This document shows positions 12,025-23,275 of a stretch of 64,000 nt of DNA, in pieces. Both the position numbers and the translations under genes were made by a program. The stretch spans positions 32,831,967-32,895,966 of the forward strand of contig NC_079495.1 of the NCBI RefSeq assembly GCF_030052815.1, given 5' to 3'. This DNA comes from Hevea brasiliensis. Its lineage: Eukaryota; Streptophyta; Magnoliopsida; Malpighiales; Euphorbiaceae. Under the pieces are notes generated by a model. That model was not told the origin of the DNA. It worked only from the letters and a program-made list of their open reading frames with translations, and did no database searches. How positions within the stretch are numbered: position 1 is the stretch's first letter; every line of letters starts with the position of its first letter.

Positions 12025-13155
12025 GACCAAACCAGAAGAAAATTTGGTAGTAGGAATAGAGAAAGCTAGGTTCACAAATTTAATAATGTGAGTAGTCAAT
12101 GTATAATCATTTGAAGCATGTCAACACATTTCCAGCACAATTGAGCACAATGTCATGTAAAAAAAATAGGACTGACCGATTCATGATTTTGTTTTATACC
12201 ACATTTTTACGTAATGTTAATACTCAAAATAAGAAAATTTAGCAGCTAATTTCGAAAAGCGAAACAAACAGAATAGTCACACAAAAAAAAATGTAAAAAA
12301 CGTTTCCATTAATGTTTCAGATTCAATACCTGAGACTTGTAGAGACAGAGAATGCATCAGAAAATTTTAATTCAATCGAGAATCACTTTGAATGATTTCT
12401 TTCGGCAGATTTAGAGAAATAGCGGGGAATGAATAAGAAGATTTTAGGGATTTTCTAACTTGAAATAATCGATTTGATTCAAAGCCAATGGGTTTTGGAA
12501 ATTTTTAAGGAAGATGAAGGGAGACGATGGTTGTGTAAGTTGCGAGCGAAATGGTTAGCAAATGGAGAGAAGATGCATTCGTTCGCGTTTTGGGAGGCGA
12601 TGCGACGAAAAGAGAAGAAATTTTGATCTTTAAATCTAAAAAGACATAACTGGAGACTTTTTGCAGAGTGACGGGTACCGTGTACCAGTGGAGAAGTAGA
12701 GAGAAGATTGATGGTTCTGAAAAAATTTTGAGTCCCGCACTAGTTAATATGTCAAAAGTCTGTTTTTCCCTTAAAACACATAGAGATGAAATGCTCTAAA
12801 TAGAGGGGTATTTAAGTAATATGCTTTTTAAACATGCAGAATAGGCGCTTGAAAAAAAAATTTAGAGTTTTAGTACAATCAAACCTGACTGCCAGTTTGC
12901 CAATGAAAAGTTAGGAGCAGTGGTAAAGCATTTAGCAAACAAGAAAATTAGCAAACAAATTAGTATGCCACTGCGATCAAATTCTGCAGAATACTGTTCA
13001 TATCATATCAGACCCAGAATTTTTCAAATTGCACCAAAAATTATCAGAACACATCTTTAATACTACAAACCAACATTTATCACTTCATTTTCATTTAGAA
13101 ACATGAGAATGCATCAAAACTTAATCAAGAGCATCAATCATACCAAGTTCTCTTC
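12025..13155 (-). other. Non-coding spacer between copia pol and the extra ORF
   Basis: About 1.1 kb with no ORF of note on either strand. It contains GC-richer patches (12500-12620) and runs of A/T. A splice acceptor for a subgenomic mRNA of the downstream ORF would be expected near its lower end, but I cannot identify one with confidence. Confidence 0.5.
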
Positions 13156-14709
13156 TTATTTTGCAGAAAATTTACTCATAAGTGGCTTTGTAAAAATGTC
13201 AGCAAGCTATTTTTCAGAAGGGACAAATTCAATTTGAATATCACCATTTTGAACATGATCCCTAATAAAATGATGTCTAATTTCAATGTGCTTGCTTCTA
13301 GAGTATTGGACAGGATTTTTTGATAGTTTTATAGCACTAGTATTATCACATCTTATGGGAATGTGATCAAATTTAATTTCAAAATCTTCAAGCTGTTGTT
13401 TCATCCATAAAATCTGTGCAACACAACTTCCAGCTGCAATATATTTAGCTTCTGCAGTAGAAAGTGCAACAGAGGTTTGCTTTTTACTGTGCCATGAAAC
13501 TAATGCATGACCTAGAAATTGACAAGTTCCAGAAGTGCTTTTTCTGTCCAGTCTACTACCAGCAAAATCTGAATCACTATAACCAACAAGATCAAATGAT
13601 TCACATTTTGGATACCACAAGCCAATATTGTGAGTGCCAATGAGGCACTTAAAAATTCTTTTAACTGCTACAAGATGAGATTCTTTTGGACATGATTGAA
13701 ATCTTGCACATAAACATACACTGAAATGAATGTCTGGTCTAGATGCTGTCAAGTAGAGTAAAGAACTAATCATACCTCTATAGAGTTTATTATCTATATC
13801 TTTACCTTTTTCATCTCTCTCCAATTTAACTATTGAGCCCATGGGAGTTCCGATGCTTTTCATATCTTCCATTTTGAACTTCTTTAGCATATCCTTTATG
13901 TATTTGGACTGATTTATGAAAATTCCATCTTTCATTTGTTTAATTTGCAATCCAAGGAAGAAAGTAAGTTCACCCGTCATACTCATTTCAAATTCACTTT
14001 TCATCATATTGGAAAATTTCTTACAAAGGGAATGGTTAGTAGCACCAAAAATAATATCAACTACATAGATTTGCACAATATGCATGTCTTTTCCTAGTTT
14101 CTTAATGAAAAGAGTAGTATCCACTTTTCCTCTTTTAAAATCATTTTGAAGCAAAAATTTACTAAGTCTCTCATACCATGCTCTAGGAGCTTGCTTTAAA
14201 CCATAGAGAGCTTTAGTAAGCTTGTAAACATGATTTGGAAAATGAGGGTCTTCAAAACTAGGAGGTTGAGCCACATAAACTTCTTCATCAATATATCCAT
14301 TTAAGAATGCACTTTTAACATCCATTTGATAAAGCATGAAATTCTTAAAACATGCAAATGCACACAACATTCTAATATCTTCAATTCTAGCAACCGAAGC
14401 AAAGGTTTCATCAAAATCAATACCTTCCTCTTGGTTGTATCCTTGAGCTACTAATCTAGCTTTATTTCTAATTACATGTCCTTTTTCATCCATCTTATTC
14501 CTAAATACCCATTTAGTTCCAATAACATAATGCTTTTTAGGTTTAAGAACAAGTTTCCACACTTTATTTCTTTCAAATTGATTTAATTCCTCTTGCATAG
14601 CAAAAAGCCACTTTTCATCATTTTGAGCATCATCATAATTTTTGGGTTCAAATTGAGAAACAAAAGCAACATTACCAAAATATCTTCTAAGTTGAGCTCT
14701 TGTCATCAT
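13156..14709 (-). pseudogene. Copia element B reverse transcriptase and RNase H, catalytic Asp changed
   Basis: A 500-codon open stretch from 14709. RT: the fingers carry [16 protein letters not shown] and [10 protein letters not shown], motif A is [11 protein letters not shown] (Asp130), and [13 protein letters not shown] is intact. The active-site loop reads IYVVDIIFG, where the family has YVDD, so residue 217 is Val (codon 14059-14061, GTT, one base from GAT). RNase [19 protein letters not shown] and [13 protein letters not shown]. The open stretch stops at TAG 13207-13209 inside VPSEK*LADIFTKPL, a usual copia C-terminus that runs on in frame to TAA at 13156-13158. Copying of RNA into DNA should be abolished or badly impaired by the missing metal-binding Asp. 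Confidence 0.9.
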
Positions 14710-16039
14710 TCTTTATGATGGACTATCAAGAATGTTATCTTTGGAATGATTTCTATGGCACCTCCATTCTTGTGGAATGTCTTGATGTTGAGGTTCCACA
14801 ATTTGTAAATCTTTCACATTTGGTTGGGAGTCTTCTTGAATTTCAATATTTGTAGAGCAAGGAAGTTCTTCTTCTTTATCATTTTGATCATCCTCCACTA
14901 GTTGTTTTGAATCAAGCTCATCTTTATTTGAATTCCTTGAATTTAGAATCTGCTCAATTTCATCATCACAAGAATCTTTCCTTTGGAAGGAAGTGTTAGC
15001 ATCATCAAAAAGTATATGCATTGATTCTTCCATGGTCAAGGTTTTTCTATTGAAAATCCTATATGCTTTGCTATTTGTTGATTAACCTAGAAATATTCCT
15101 TCACAAGATTTAGCATCAAATTTCTTGAGATTGCTGTCTTTTTTATCCAAAATGTAACATTTGCAACCAAAGACATGAAAATATGCTATATTGGTTTTTC
15201 TTCTTTTCCAAAGTTCATAAGGAGTTTTCTTTAAAATAGCTCTAATGGAAACTCTGTTCAAAATGTAGCATGTCAGATTTACATTTTCCGCCTAAATATT
15301 TTGGTAATCTGTTTTCATTCAGCATTGTTCTTGCCATTTCTTGCAAAGATCTGTTTTTCCTTTCAACAACTCCATTTTGTTATGGAGTTCTAGGAGCTGA
15401 AAAAGTATGATAAATACCATTTTGAGAGCAGAAATTTTCAAACAAACTATTTTCAAATTCTTTTCCATGATCACTCCTCAAAAATGTAATACAGTAACCT
15501 TTTTCATTTTGAGTTCTTTTACAAAAAGCTTCAAATATATCAAAGGTTTCATTTTTATGAGCAAGAAAGAAAGTCCATGTGAATCTTGAAAAATTATCAA
15601 CAATTACAAATGTATATGCCTTACCTCTTAGACTTCTAGGTGTGATTGGACCAAAAAGATCAAGATGTAATAACTCCAATGGTCCAGATGTAGTTACAAC
15701 ATTTTTTGATTTAAAAGATGATTTTGTATGCTTACCAAGTGCACATGCTTTGCATTGAAACTCTTTTTCAAATCTTAACTTTGGAAGTCCTCTAACAAGA
15801 TTCCTTCTAGAGAGTTTAGCAAGTGTACTCATGCTAGCATGTCCTGATTTTCTATGCCATAACCATGCACTATCATCTGAAGTCATAAAGCATGTTTCAC
15901 AATTCTCTTCAAGACTTGTTAAATCAAGTAGGTAAATATTATCTATTCTAGCACCAGCAAACATAATATTATTTCCATGAATTTCACAATGTGTAGAAGT
16001 AAAAATGACTTTAAAACCATTCACATAGTTGACTAACAC
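14710..16039 (-). pseudogene. Copia element B integrase and integrase-RT linker
   Basis: Minus strand from 16039. The pre-integrase zinc finger is WHRKSGH with FQCKACALGKH (HHCC). In the core, LELLHLDLFGP gives the first Asp, FLRSDHGKEF the second, and NGVVERKNR the Glu. A TAA stop at 15380-15382 sits between the second Asp and the Glu (after SAPRTP). Sequence continues as KTPYELWKRRK and HVFGCKCYILDKKD, a C-terminal part typical of copia integrase, then a TAA after GIFLG near 15082. An acidic linker (15039-14713; DDQNDKEEELP) leads to RT and ends with another TAA just before RMMTRAQL. Confidence 0.85.
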
Positions 16040-16061
16040 TTAAAAGATTATATTTTAGTCC

Positions 16062-16253
16062 CTATACTAATGCAACATTCTCAATGCAAGGATTTTTACC
16101 AATAGTTCCACATCCAATAATTTTAGCTTTACTTTTATCACCAAATTTGACATAACTTTCTTCTTTTAAAGTAAGAGAGGAGAACTTGCCTTTATTTCCT
16201 ATCATGTGCCTAGAGCAGCCACTATCTATGTACCAGTGTTCTGTTTCCAGCAT
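16062..16253 (-). pseudogene. Copia element B protease
   Basis: The segment contains WYIDSGCSRHMIG, the copia retropepsin active site (Asp-Ser-Gly), followed by VKFGDKSKAKIIGCG, the usual downstream strand. It lies between gag and integrase, as expected for copia. It ends in a TAG after IENVALV, and the next ORF resumes at 16039, so the polyprotein is broken here. Confidence 0.85.
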
Positions 16254-18007
16254 ACTCCTTAGGCAGAGCTGAAATCAATTAACTGTCCTTAGGTACCGAA
16301 GCAACTTTGTGTCCTTGAGTGTTAGTAATATTAGGTAGGGTTCCTTTAGGCACCCATACTTTTTTTGCCTTAAAGGTTCCTTTCCTAATAGGACAAGTAT
16401 TAATCATATGACCTTTATGATTACAATAAAAGCATGTAATATTTGGTTGAGAAAAAGATGTAGCTTTAACAAAATAATGTTTGTATTTTCCAAATTTCAT
16501 AAACCCATCATAACCAATTCCAAATTTTTCATTTGTGGATCTTTGATTCCCAAGAAGTATATCAAGTGTTTCTTTTCCTTTTGTAAATTTAGTTAAATCT
16601 CTTGTCAAAGATTCAACTTTTGCTTCAAGAATTCTTTTTTTCTCAAAAAGTTATTCACACACTTCTTTTGATCTTTGAAGCTCATCATTAACTTCCTTAA
16701 ATAATTTCATTTGAGATTTGTAAAATTCATTTTCCTTTGAAGCCATACTCAAGGAAATATTTTCTGATCTTAAAGCATAATTTTCATGAACAAAAATTTT
16801 GCATTTCTTTTTAAAAGATCTATATTTATCATATGTCTTTATAAATGCAAGTTCTAATTCATCAACATTAGAAAGTTCAAGATTTACCTCATTTTCACTA
16901 TCTTCAATATGCGAGCTTTCGCCTTTTTCTTCAATTGCCATCATACAAGTGTTTGCAACTTCTTTGTCACTTGTTTCATCATTTGATGAAGAGTCACTAT
17001 CACCTCATATTACCGCCATTTCCTTTTTACTTTTATCCTTTCTAAACTTGTTTTTCTTCTTCAATGTAGGACACTTTAGCTTAATGTGGCCTGGTTTGTT
17101 ACACTCATAACAAACTATTTCTTTGTGAACTTCTTGTATTTGCTTCCACCTTTTCTAAATGCTCTTTTGAATCTTTTGACTATCATAGCCATATCTTCAT
17201 CATCATCACTTGAAGCACTTGAATCATCACTTGAACTAGCTTTAAAAGCAACACTTTTCTTTTCCTCATCTACCTTTTCGGATATGAAGGCTATACCTTT
17301 CTTTTTCTTTTGATCACCTTGTTTCTCATCTTTCTTATAGATCATTTCATGTGCAATGAGAGAACCAATTAGCTCATCATAGGTGTATTTTCTGAAATCC
17401 TTGGTGTCTTGAATAACAGTGGTCTTTGCTTCCCATGACTTTGGAATAGATCTCAAAATTTTCTTTACGAGTTCTTGTTCCTCAAATCTCTTTCCAAGAG
17501 CTTTAAGAAGATTGACAAGATCTATAAATCTGGTACTTATTTCAGCAATAGTTTCACCAGGTTTCATCTCAAATAACTCATAATCACGGATGAAGAGGTT
17601 TGCCTTTGTCTCTTTCACCACATCAGTTCCTTCATATGTGACTTCTAGTTTGTCCCATATTTCTTTTGCAGTTTGACATGCTGAAATATGATTATACTCA
17701 TTGATGTCAAGAGCACAATGAAGAATGTTAATAGCTTAGTATTTGTAGAAATTTTCTTCCAATCATTATCATCAAATTCAACTTCAGCTTTAGGAATTTG
17801 TACAGTTCCTTTACTGGTTTTATAAGGAATATAAGGACCATCTTTGATTATTCTCCAAGCATCAATGTCAACAGATTGTATAAAGTTTCTCATTTTAGTT
17901 TTCCAAAAGGAGTAATTTGTGCCATTAAAAAGTGGTGGTCTAGTGATAGAATAACCTTCAGCTAAGGGAGCAGGTATACCAGTTGAGTTTCTAGATGAAC
18001 TAGCCAT
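16254..18007 (-). pseudogene. Copia element B gag with two zinc knuckles, frameshifted
   Basis: ATG at 18007 (MASSSRNSTGIPAPLAEGYS), 48 nt from the primer site, then PPLFNGTNYSFWKTKM, the standard start of a copia gag (UBN2-type). A shift near 17750 moves the frame; the rest of the capsid-like part (ETKANLFIRDYELFEMKPGE, LVKKILRSIPKSWEAK) is at 17621-17115. A first knuckle CYECNKPGHIKLKC spans about 17055-17110 in a third frame. An acidic, coil-like segment follows (16944-16651), then a second knuckle CFYCNHKGHMINTC near 16400-16440. Two CCHC motifs flanking an acidic stretch fit a Sirevirus-type gag. At least three frame changes make it inactive. Confidence 0.85.
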
Positions 18008-18054
18008 GTGTATGGATCACTCTAAGGGGTTTAATCCTCAAGCAAGAGAGATAA

Positions 18055-18066
18055 GCTCTGATACCA
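18055..18066 (-). other. Primer-binding site of copia element B
   Basis: TGGTATCAGAGC on the minus strand, complementary to the 3' end of plant initiator tRNA-Met, three bases inside the 5' LTR. It marks where first-strand DNA synthesis starts. Confidence 0.92.
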
Positions 18067-18069
18067 AAT

Positions 18070-19557
18070 TGATGTCCCAAAATATGTCCAAGAAGGAGGG
18101 GGGGTGAATTGGACTCTAAAAACAATTTTTCGGTTCTTGCTCAAAACCTTTGAAAAATTGCAGCTTGGTTTAACTTAATTGTCTAATGTGAGATATGAAC
18201 AATACAGCTATATTGACAAGTTGATTCAAAGTTAGGCTATAAGCAATCAGTATGCTGATCCAACAGATTATATTAGCATTTAGTAGAAATTTCAGTAATC
18301 TGGATAAGTTTACAACACAGCAACCAGAGCAGTACACCAGATATATTAATTGACAGCAAATCAAACAATAAGCAGATTATATCAAATGTTAGCAAATTCA
18401 GCAATAAACCAATTTTCTCAGTTTGCAGCAAGGTTTACAATAAACAGTATCAACTTTCATATCAGCAAAAGCACATCAATCAGAAAGTTGAAATGCATAA
18501 ATATAAAGAGTAAGGGTTGAGAAAATTGAACACTGAAATTTTATAGTGGTTCGGCTCAACTAGCCTACATCCACTCTCTCAAAGATCCCACTTTGAGTCT
18601 TCACTTCACTATTCTTCTCTTTTAAAGGCAAGAGACAAAAGCCCTTTACAAATATTCTCACCAAAGCTTTTACAAGTGGCTTCACACTTCTACCAAGTGT
18701 TATCCCAAACACTTTTTCACAATCAAGCTTCTATAGGTGCTTGAATTACCTCTCATAAATGATAATAATGTGTTTAAAACTCACTCTCACTCAATACAAC
18801 AGAATCTATAAAGAAGAGATGAGTAGATAAGCCAATGATGAGCAATAAAAACATTTTGAGCACTTTGAATGAAAGCTTTTATGATTTTGAACAGTGGAGA
18901 GACTTTCATTAAGTGCAAAATGGCCAAGGGTAGGTGTATTTATAGCTTTGAAATGTTTTTTACCATTTGAGAACTCATTTGAACGTTATAATTATGAATT
19001 TCAAGAAAATAGCCGTTATTTTGTCTTTTTCTGCGATGTTGTGCAGAGTTGAGACAGTTAGCATACTGGAAAAAGTAGCAAACTAGTTAGCATACTAAAA
19101 CAAGTAGCAAACCAGTTAGCATACCAGGAAAGCTTTTTTGCATAACTTTCAAAGCTATAAAACTTTAAACCAAATCATAATCAAATACTTTTAGGCCAAT
19201 AATGATATTTAAAAAGAAAATCTTTTAAGGGATTGAAAATAAGTATCATTGACTTCTACTCCTCAATTCTTTTCACAAGCAATCCTAAAAGTTAAAACTA
19301 ACTTCTATTCTATATGTACCTTCAATTTTTATCTTCAATGTAGTTTTGGAAGGTAACCTTTTCTTCTTTTATCTCCTTTGATTCGTCCTGTTTTATCTTA
19401 GAATGTCATCCTTTCTTCAAAAGCACGAATCCATCATAAAATCCTTGAGTCTTTTCCTTTGTTCTTTGAGAAGCACAACACTTAAAATAATGTTAGTTTG
19501 ATTCTAGTTGAGTTTTGGTATCATCAAAATCTATGCTCCTTTGAGCTTGTGGGGTCA
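18070..19557 (-). repeat. 5' LTR of copia element B
   Basis: 1488 bp, TG...CA on the minus strand, the partner of 8203-9692. It carries the element promoter: CTATAAATA at 18937-18945 (minus strand), a good plant TATA box. The right flank is CTTAA at 19561-19565 after three extra bases. Confidence 0.9.
18937..18945 (-). promoter_or_regulatory. TATA box in the copia 5' LTR
   Basis: CTATAAATA on the minus strand, conserved in the 3' LTR (9072-9080). Transcription would start some 30 bp further along the minus strand and run into gag. Confidence 0.6.
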
Positions 19558-21017
19558 ATACTTAATAGGCAACCTTTGTACACTTTGTTCACCACTACAC
19601 TATGGCCCAATGGATTAGTGACCAGAATGTCTGGGTCACTCTCCTCTACTAGTATCCCCTTTTCTATGGGTAAGTTGATCCAGATGTATGAATGAGTGGA
19701 TCCTGGATCCATCAACGCATGCGCAGATGTGTTGTAGAGGGAGAACGTACCCCTGATAATGTTTGGGGCATCTTGCTCCTCCTGAGCTTTCATGGCATAG
19801 GCTCTGGCAGGTGCTCTGACCTCTGGACTCTCAGCTGGCTCAGATGCAGATCTCTGTGATGGACCAATTGCCTCAGATTTACCAGACTTCCTACCCTTTT
19901 GAGGTGTAGGGGCAGGTCTATTAGCTTGTGTTGGAGTAGCTGTAGCAGTTCTGCGTGGACAGTTCTTTAACTGATGCTCTGTCGACCCACACCTTAAGCA
20001 AGCACCCGTCACTCTCCAACACTCCCCTTTATGCCATTTCAAGCAGTGTGGACAAGCAGAAGATGCTGGGGCTGGTCCCCTGAACACCGTCCCTGGAGAG
20101 CTGCCCACTAATGGTGTGGACTGGCCTCTCATAGGTGTGAACTGTGGCCTGGGCCCCTAGGACTGACCCTAACCTTGAGGCTGACTTGAACTCTGTGTAG
20201 GTGGACCTTTGAACTTCTTCCTAGGTGTAGGAGATGAGCTAGAATGACCCGGGCCTCTTTTCTACTATCTCTCTCTGCTGATCTGCTCACTTATTCTGAC
20301 TTTCTCAACTTTTACTGCAGCTTCCACTAACTTGGTGAAGTCTGTGATTCCCAAGGTAGTGATCATTATCTTTATGTTGTCATTTAGCCCCTCTTTAAAT
20401 CTTTTACACCTTTCAGCCTCATTAGGGACTATCTCCCTTCCATAACAGCTTAGTCTAATAAATTCATTTTCATACTCTACCACTGTGAACTGTCTCTGTC
20501 TCAGGTTAATAAATTCTCTTCTTCTCTCTTCCGGATATACACTACCCACATACTTCTTTTTGAACTCTAAGAGGAAGAAGTCCTAGGTTATTTATTCTGG
20601 CTGCACTTCATTGGACACAGTATCCCACCATTGATAGGCATCATCTTGCAGTAGAGATACAGCAGCTTCTAGGTTTTGCTCTGGGGTTTAGTGGAGTTGT
20701 TTTAAAACCCTTCCTGTTCTGTTCAATCAGTTCTCAACTGCAACAGAATCATCTTCTCTCTTGCCAAAGAAATCCACTGCTCCAAATTTCCTCAGTTTTT
20801 CCAGATGGGATTTCTGCTGTAGAGGTGGTGGTGGTGGCATTACCTCTACTATTTGTCTGAAAAACTCAGCCATTTGCTAGAACATGGCTTGTAGAGGCTA
20901 AGCAGGCTCTGCTGGAGCTGGTAGAGTAGGTTCTCCCCTACCCCCAGTTTCAGCCACTGCAAGTGGAGCATGACTTTCCACTTTCTCCTCAACTGCCCTC
21001 TGAGACGTGGGGTCCAT
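19558..21017 (-). pseudogene. Element A gag and start of protease
   Basis: The likely start is ATG at 21017 (MDPTSQRAVEEKVESHAPL), about 110 nt after the primer site. The retrotransposon gag region is recognisable by DDAYQWWDTVSNEV, FLLEFKKKYVGSVYPEERRR, VEYENEFIRLSCYG and RCKRFKEGL (20265-20720). Nucleocapsid: two linked knuckles, CPHCLKWHKGEC (CX2CX3HX3C) and CLRCGSTEHQLKNC (CX2CX4HX4C), near 19960-20055, a Tekay-like arrangement. Protease: ALMDPGSTHSYI near 19700-19715 with the catalytic Asp kept. Several TAG stops interrupt the N-terminal half (for example near 20155-20170, 20265 and 20580). It is cut at 19557 by copia element B and continues at 8202. Confidence 0.88.
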
Positions 21018-21126
21018 ATCCTAATCAAAATAACAAAGACAAATAGATCTGCATTAGTGTTACCTCGACTGTTACAAATACAATGCATGGTATAGACTCG
21101 ATCTAGACCTAGAAACGCCTAAACCA

Positions 21127-21138
21127 TGCTCTGATACC
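21127..21138 (-). other. Primer-binding site of element A
   Basis: TGGTATCAGAGC on the minus strand (initiator tRNA-Met type), five bases inside the 5' LTR end at 21144. It fixes the LTR boundary and the orientation of element A. Confidence 0.92.
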
Positions 21139-21143
21139 ACTAA

Positions 21144-23275
21144 ATGTGACACCCCTTACCCATCTACAGTATGGCTGAGCAAGATATGCCACACTATGTA
21201 CCGGAACATCATATTTTATCTTAATTATTTTTATCCTTCCATAATTTATTTCTTTATGATGATGAAATGCAATTTGAGAGATTTGACTTATTTAAGTCAT
21301 TTATAGAAATTATAAATTCATTTGAGGTTCCAAAAATTTTATAGAAAATCCGGTAGAGTACCGGCTAAAAATGGAGAAAACAGTTCTTCGGAGCCTGTGA
21401 AAAACACTCCCAAATATTCATCCATATTCTCAAACTCCAATAACCATCAACATGGTCTCAACAATTTTCAACAATTTCTCAAACTTTCCAATCATTCAAT
21501 TCACATCATCTTTATACTCAAATCATAAATAAATACTCAATTTTCATTTATGAACACCATTTATAGATACTTTCATTAATACATAATCACATGAGTTTCA
21601 ATATACATGAAAAAATAAAAGTTTAATTACAAAGTTTACAAAGATACAAAACACAAAATACAAAATGAAGCCTAGCATCCTACCAATGCACTGTAGCTGA
21701 GAGGTGACACAGGACACTAGTAGATCTGACTCTCACCCTAACTGGAGTCTACTGGGATCGCGCTCCGTATCTCCAGTACCTACGCGTAGCAAAAAGCAAC
21801 ACGCTAAGCAATAATGCTTAGTGGTGCCAATAATAAAATAAAAAGAACTAAAAGAAAATAAATATGAAATGTATATTGATGTCTCATGCAGACAAATTTT
21901 TGGTAATTGTTTGTAGTCTTATTTATTTGGTACTTTTTATATCCATTATTTCATTAAATTTATCAACTTTCATTTTTGGTTGCCCAAGTAACCTACACTG
22001 GATGACTGGACTGGATAAACGGATAAACTGGCATTGGGTACCAAATACCTCAGGCCATCACACCATCAGTCACATAGTGCCTCTCGGTGTGCAATAGAAC
22101 AGCTGATAAACTGTAATAACATTAGGCACAAGACCAAGTATCATCATAATATCAGAATGGCTAAAAGCCATAAAATCACACAATGGCATAATACCATGTG
22201 CAGTACATGTAAGGTTACTATTCATTTTACTATTTAGGTCAAATTATTGACTTTCCAATGCATAATAGCTACATAAGTCCTAATCACATAAATTTACCAC
22301 ATTTTGGTTCCCAAAAGTGTTGGCATTAGTTGCCAATCCATACTTCTAACCAATGATGAATAAATAAAAAATTTTAGTTTTGGGTACTAGAGTTCACTAT
22401 TCCATTAGGCCATTCTACGGTGAGAATTTGGCCAAATGTTCTTCATCAAAGTTGTTCCTTATTGTGTCTAGTTACATTTCTTTTTTTGAATCACTCCATT
22501 TGGAGTTTTGTAGCTCAAGTTATAGCCTAAACACCATAACTGGCCGGATTGTAATTTTTTCAGATTTTCTGGGTAGAATCAATTCTGCAGTTTTTGTACA
22601 CTGAATACAGGTTAGTTTTTAGACATGTTATGATCAAAATTTGGATTTTTTTTCTTCATGAAAGTTGTAGGGCTATGTCTCAGCTTTCTACTAGTAAAGC
22701 TTTAGGTCAATTGGACCTTTCTACACTGAGTCATGACCAAATGAATGAACACTATTCATTTGCTCATTTTGCCCAGGCAAAATGTAAGTCACTCGGATTT
22801 GGTCAATTTTTAAGGCATCCTATGTTTAGTTTCTGGACAGAGTTCCTTCACCAAAATTGTTCCATTATGTGTCTAATTTCATTTCCAATTCGCCTTGCAC
22901 TAATTGAACCTACACAACCCAAGTTATAGCTGTCCAAACATGCTGGACTCACATCCAGACCTGCAAGGCACTCAAGGCAGCACACCAAACCTCAAATCCA
23001 AAGCTACCATTCACTTCAATTCCTCATTATACACATCCAAATAGTCACTAATTGACCATTACAACATTAATTTAAGTTCAATTACATCAACTTCCAAAAT
23101 TGAGTTTCAAAACCCTAATCTTAATTAACCAAGCATTCAATTCATGCATCTTACTCTTAATGGCTATACTAATCATATAATTTATACTAGGGACAGCTAA
23201 TATGTTACTTTAAATCAAAGAATTCTCCTAACCCTAACTCATGTCAAGGTTGCTGAAATTTAGAGGAGAGCATGC
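21144..23275 (-). repeat. 5' LTR of element A, truncated at its far end
   Basis: Starts TGTGACACCCC (LTR 3' end on the minus strand). From about 21890 it is homologous to 32905-34390 and, inverted, to 27376-32904. At 23275 it meets TGTTAGTAG of an Angela-like LTR; the remaining U3 part is not found on the other side of that LTR. No coding content; short ORFs are chance. Confidence 0.8.

Larger units (their letters stand above)
8203..19557 (-). mobile_element. Sirevirus-like Ty1/copia retrotransposon B, structurally complete
   Basis: Two LTRs of about 1.49 kb (18070-19557 and 8203-9692) bound an internal region with, on the minus strand, a tRNA-Met primer site (18055-18066), gag, protease, integrase, RT-RNase H (order PR-INT-RT-RH, diagnostic of copia), an extra ORF and a polypurine-rich 3' zone. 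CTTAA occurs at both flanks (8198-8202 and 19561-19565), with three extra bases ATA on the right. The long gag with two CCHC knuckles and an acidic coiled region, the extra ORF downstream of pol and the repeated polypurine tracts suggest the Sirevirus/Maximus lineage. The two LTRs differ by roughly 3% over the first 300 bp by eye. It interrupts the protease of element A. Confidence 0.9.
1..23275 (-). mobile_element. Degenerate Tekay-like Ty3/gypsy element A, host of two nested insertions
   Basis: On the minus strand the order is truncated 5' LTR (23275-21144), primer-binding site, gag and protease (21017-19558), pol (8202-7547 and 3400-897), polypurine tract, 3' LTR (873-1). Two insertions split it: copia element B (8203-19557) in the protease and a solo LTR (3401-7541) in RT. 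Removing them leaves about 4.6 kb of coding sequence, the usual size for a Tekay/Del chromovirus. Assignment rests on domain order PR-RT-RNase H-INT, two zinc knuckles in gag, a chromodomain-like C-terminus after integrase and a tRNA-Met primer site. The coding region has many stops and is inactive. Confidence 0.85.

Noticed and set aside
18055..18066. TGGTATCAGAGC motifs as possible tRNA gene remnants
   Set aside because: Only 12 bases match a tRNA 3' end, always just inside an LTR; they are primer-binding sites. No cloverleaf flanks them.
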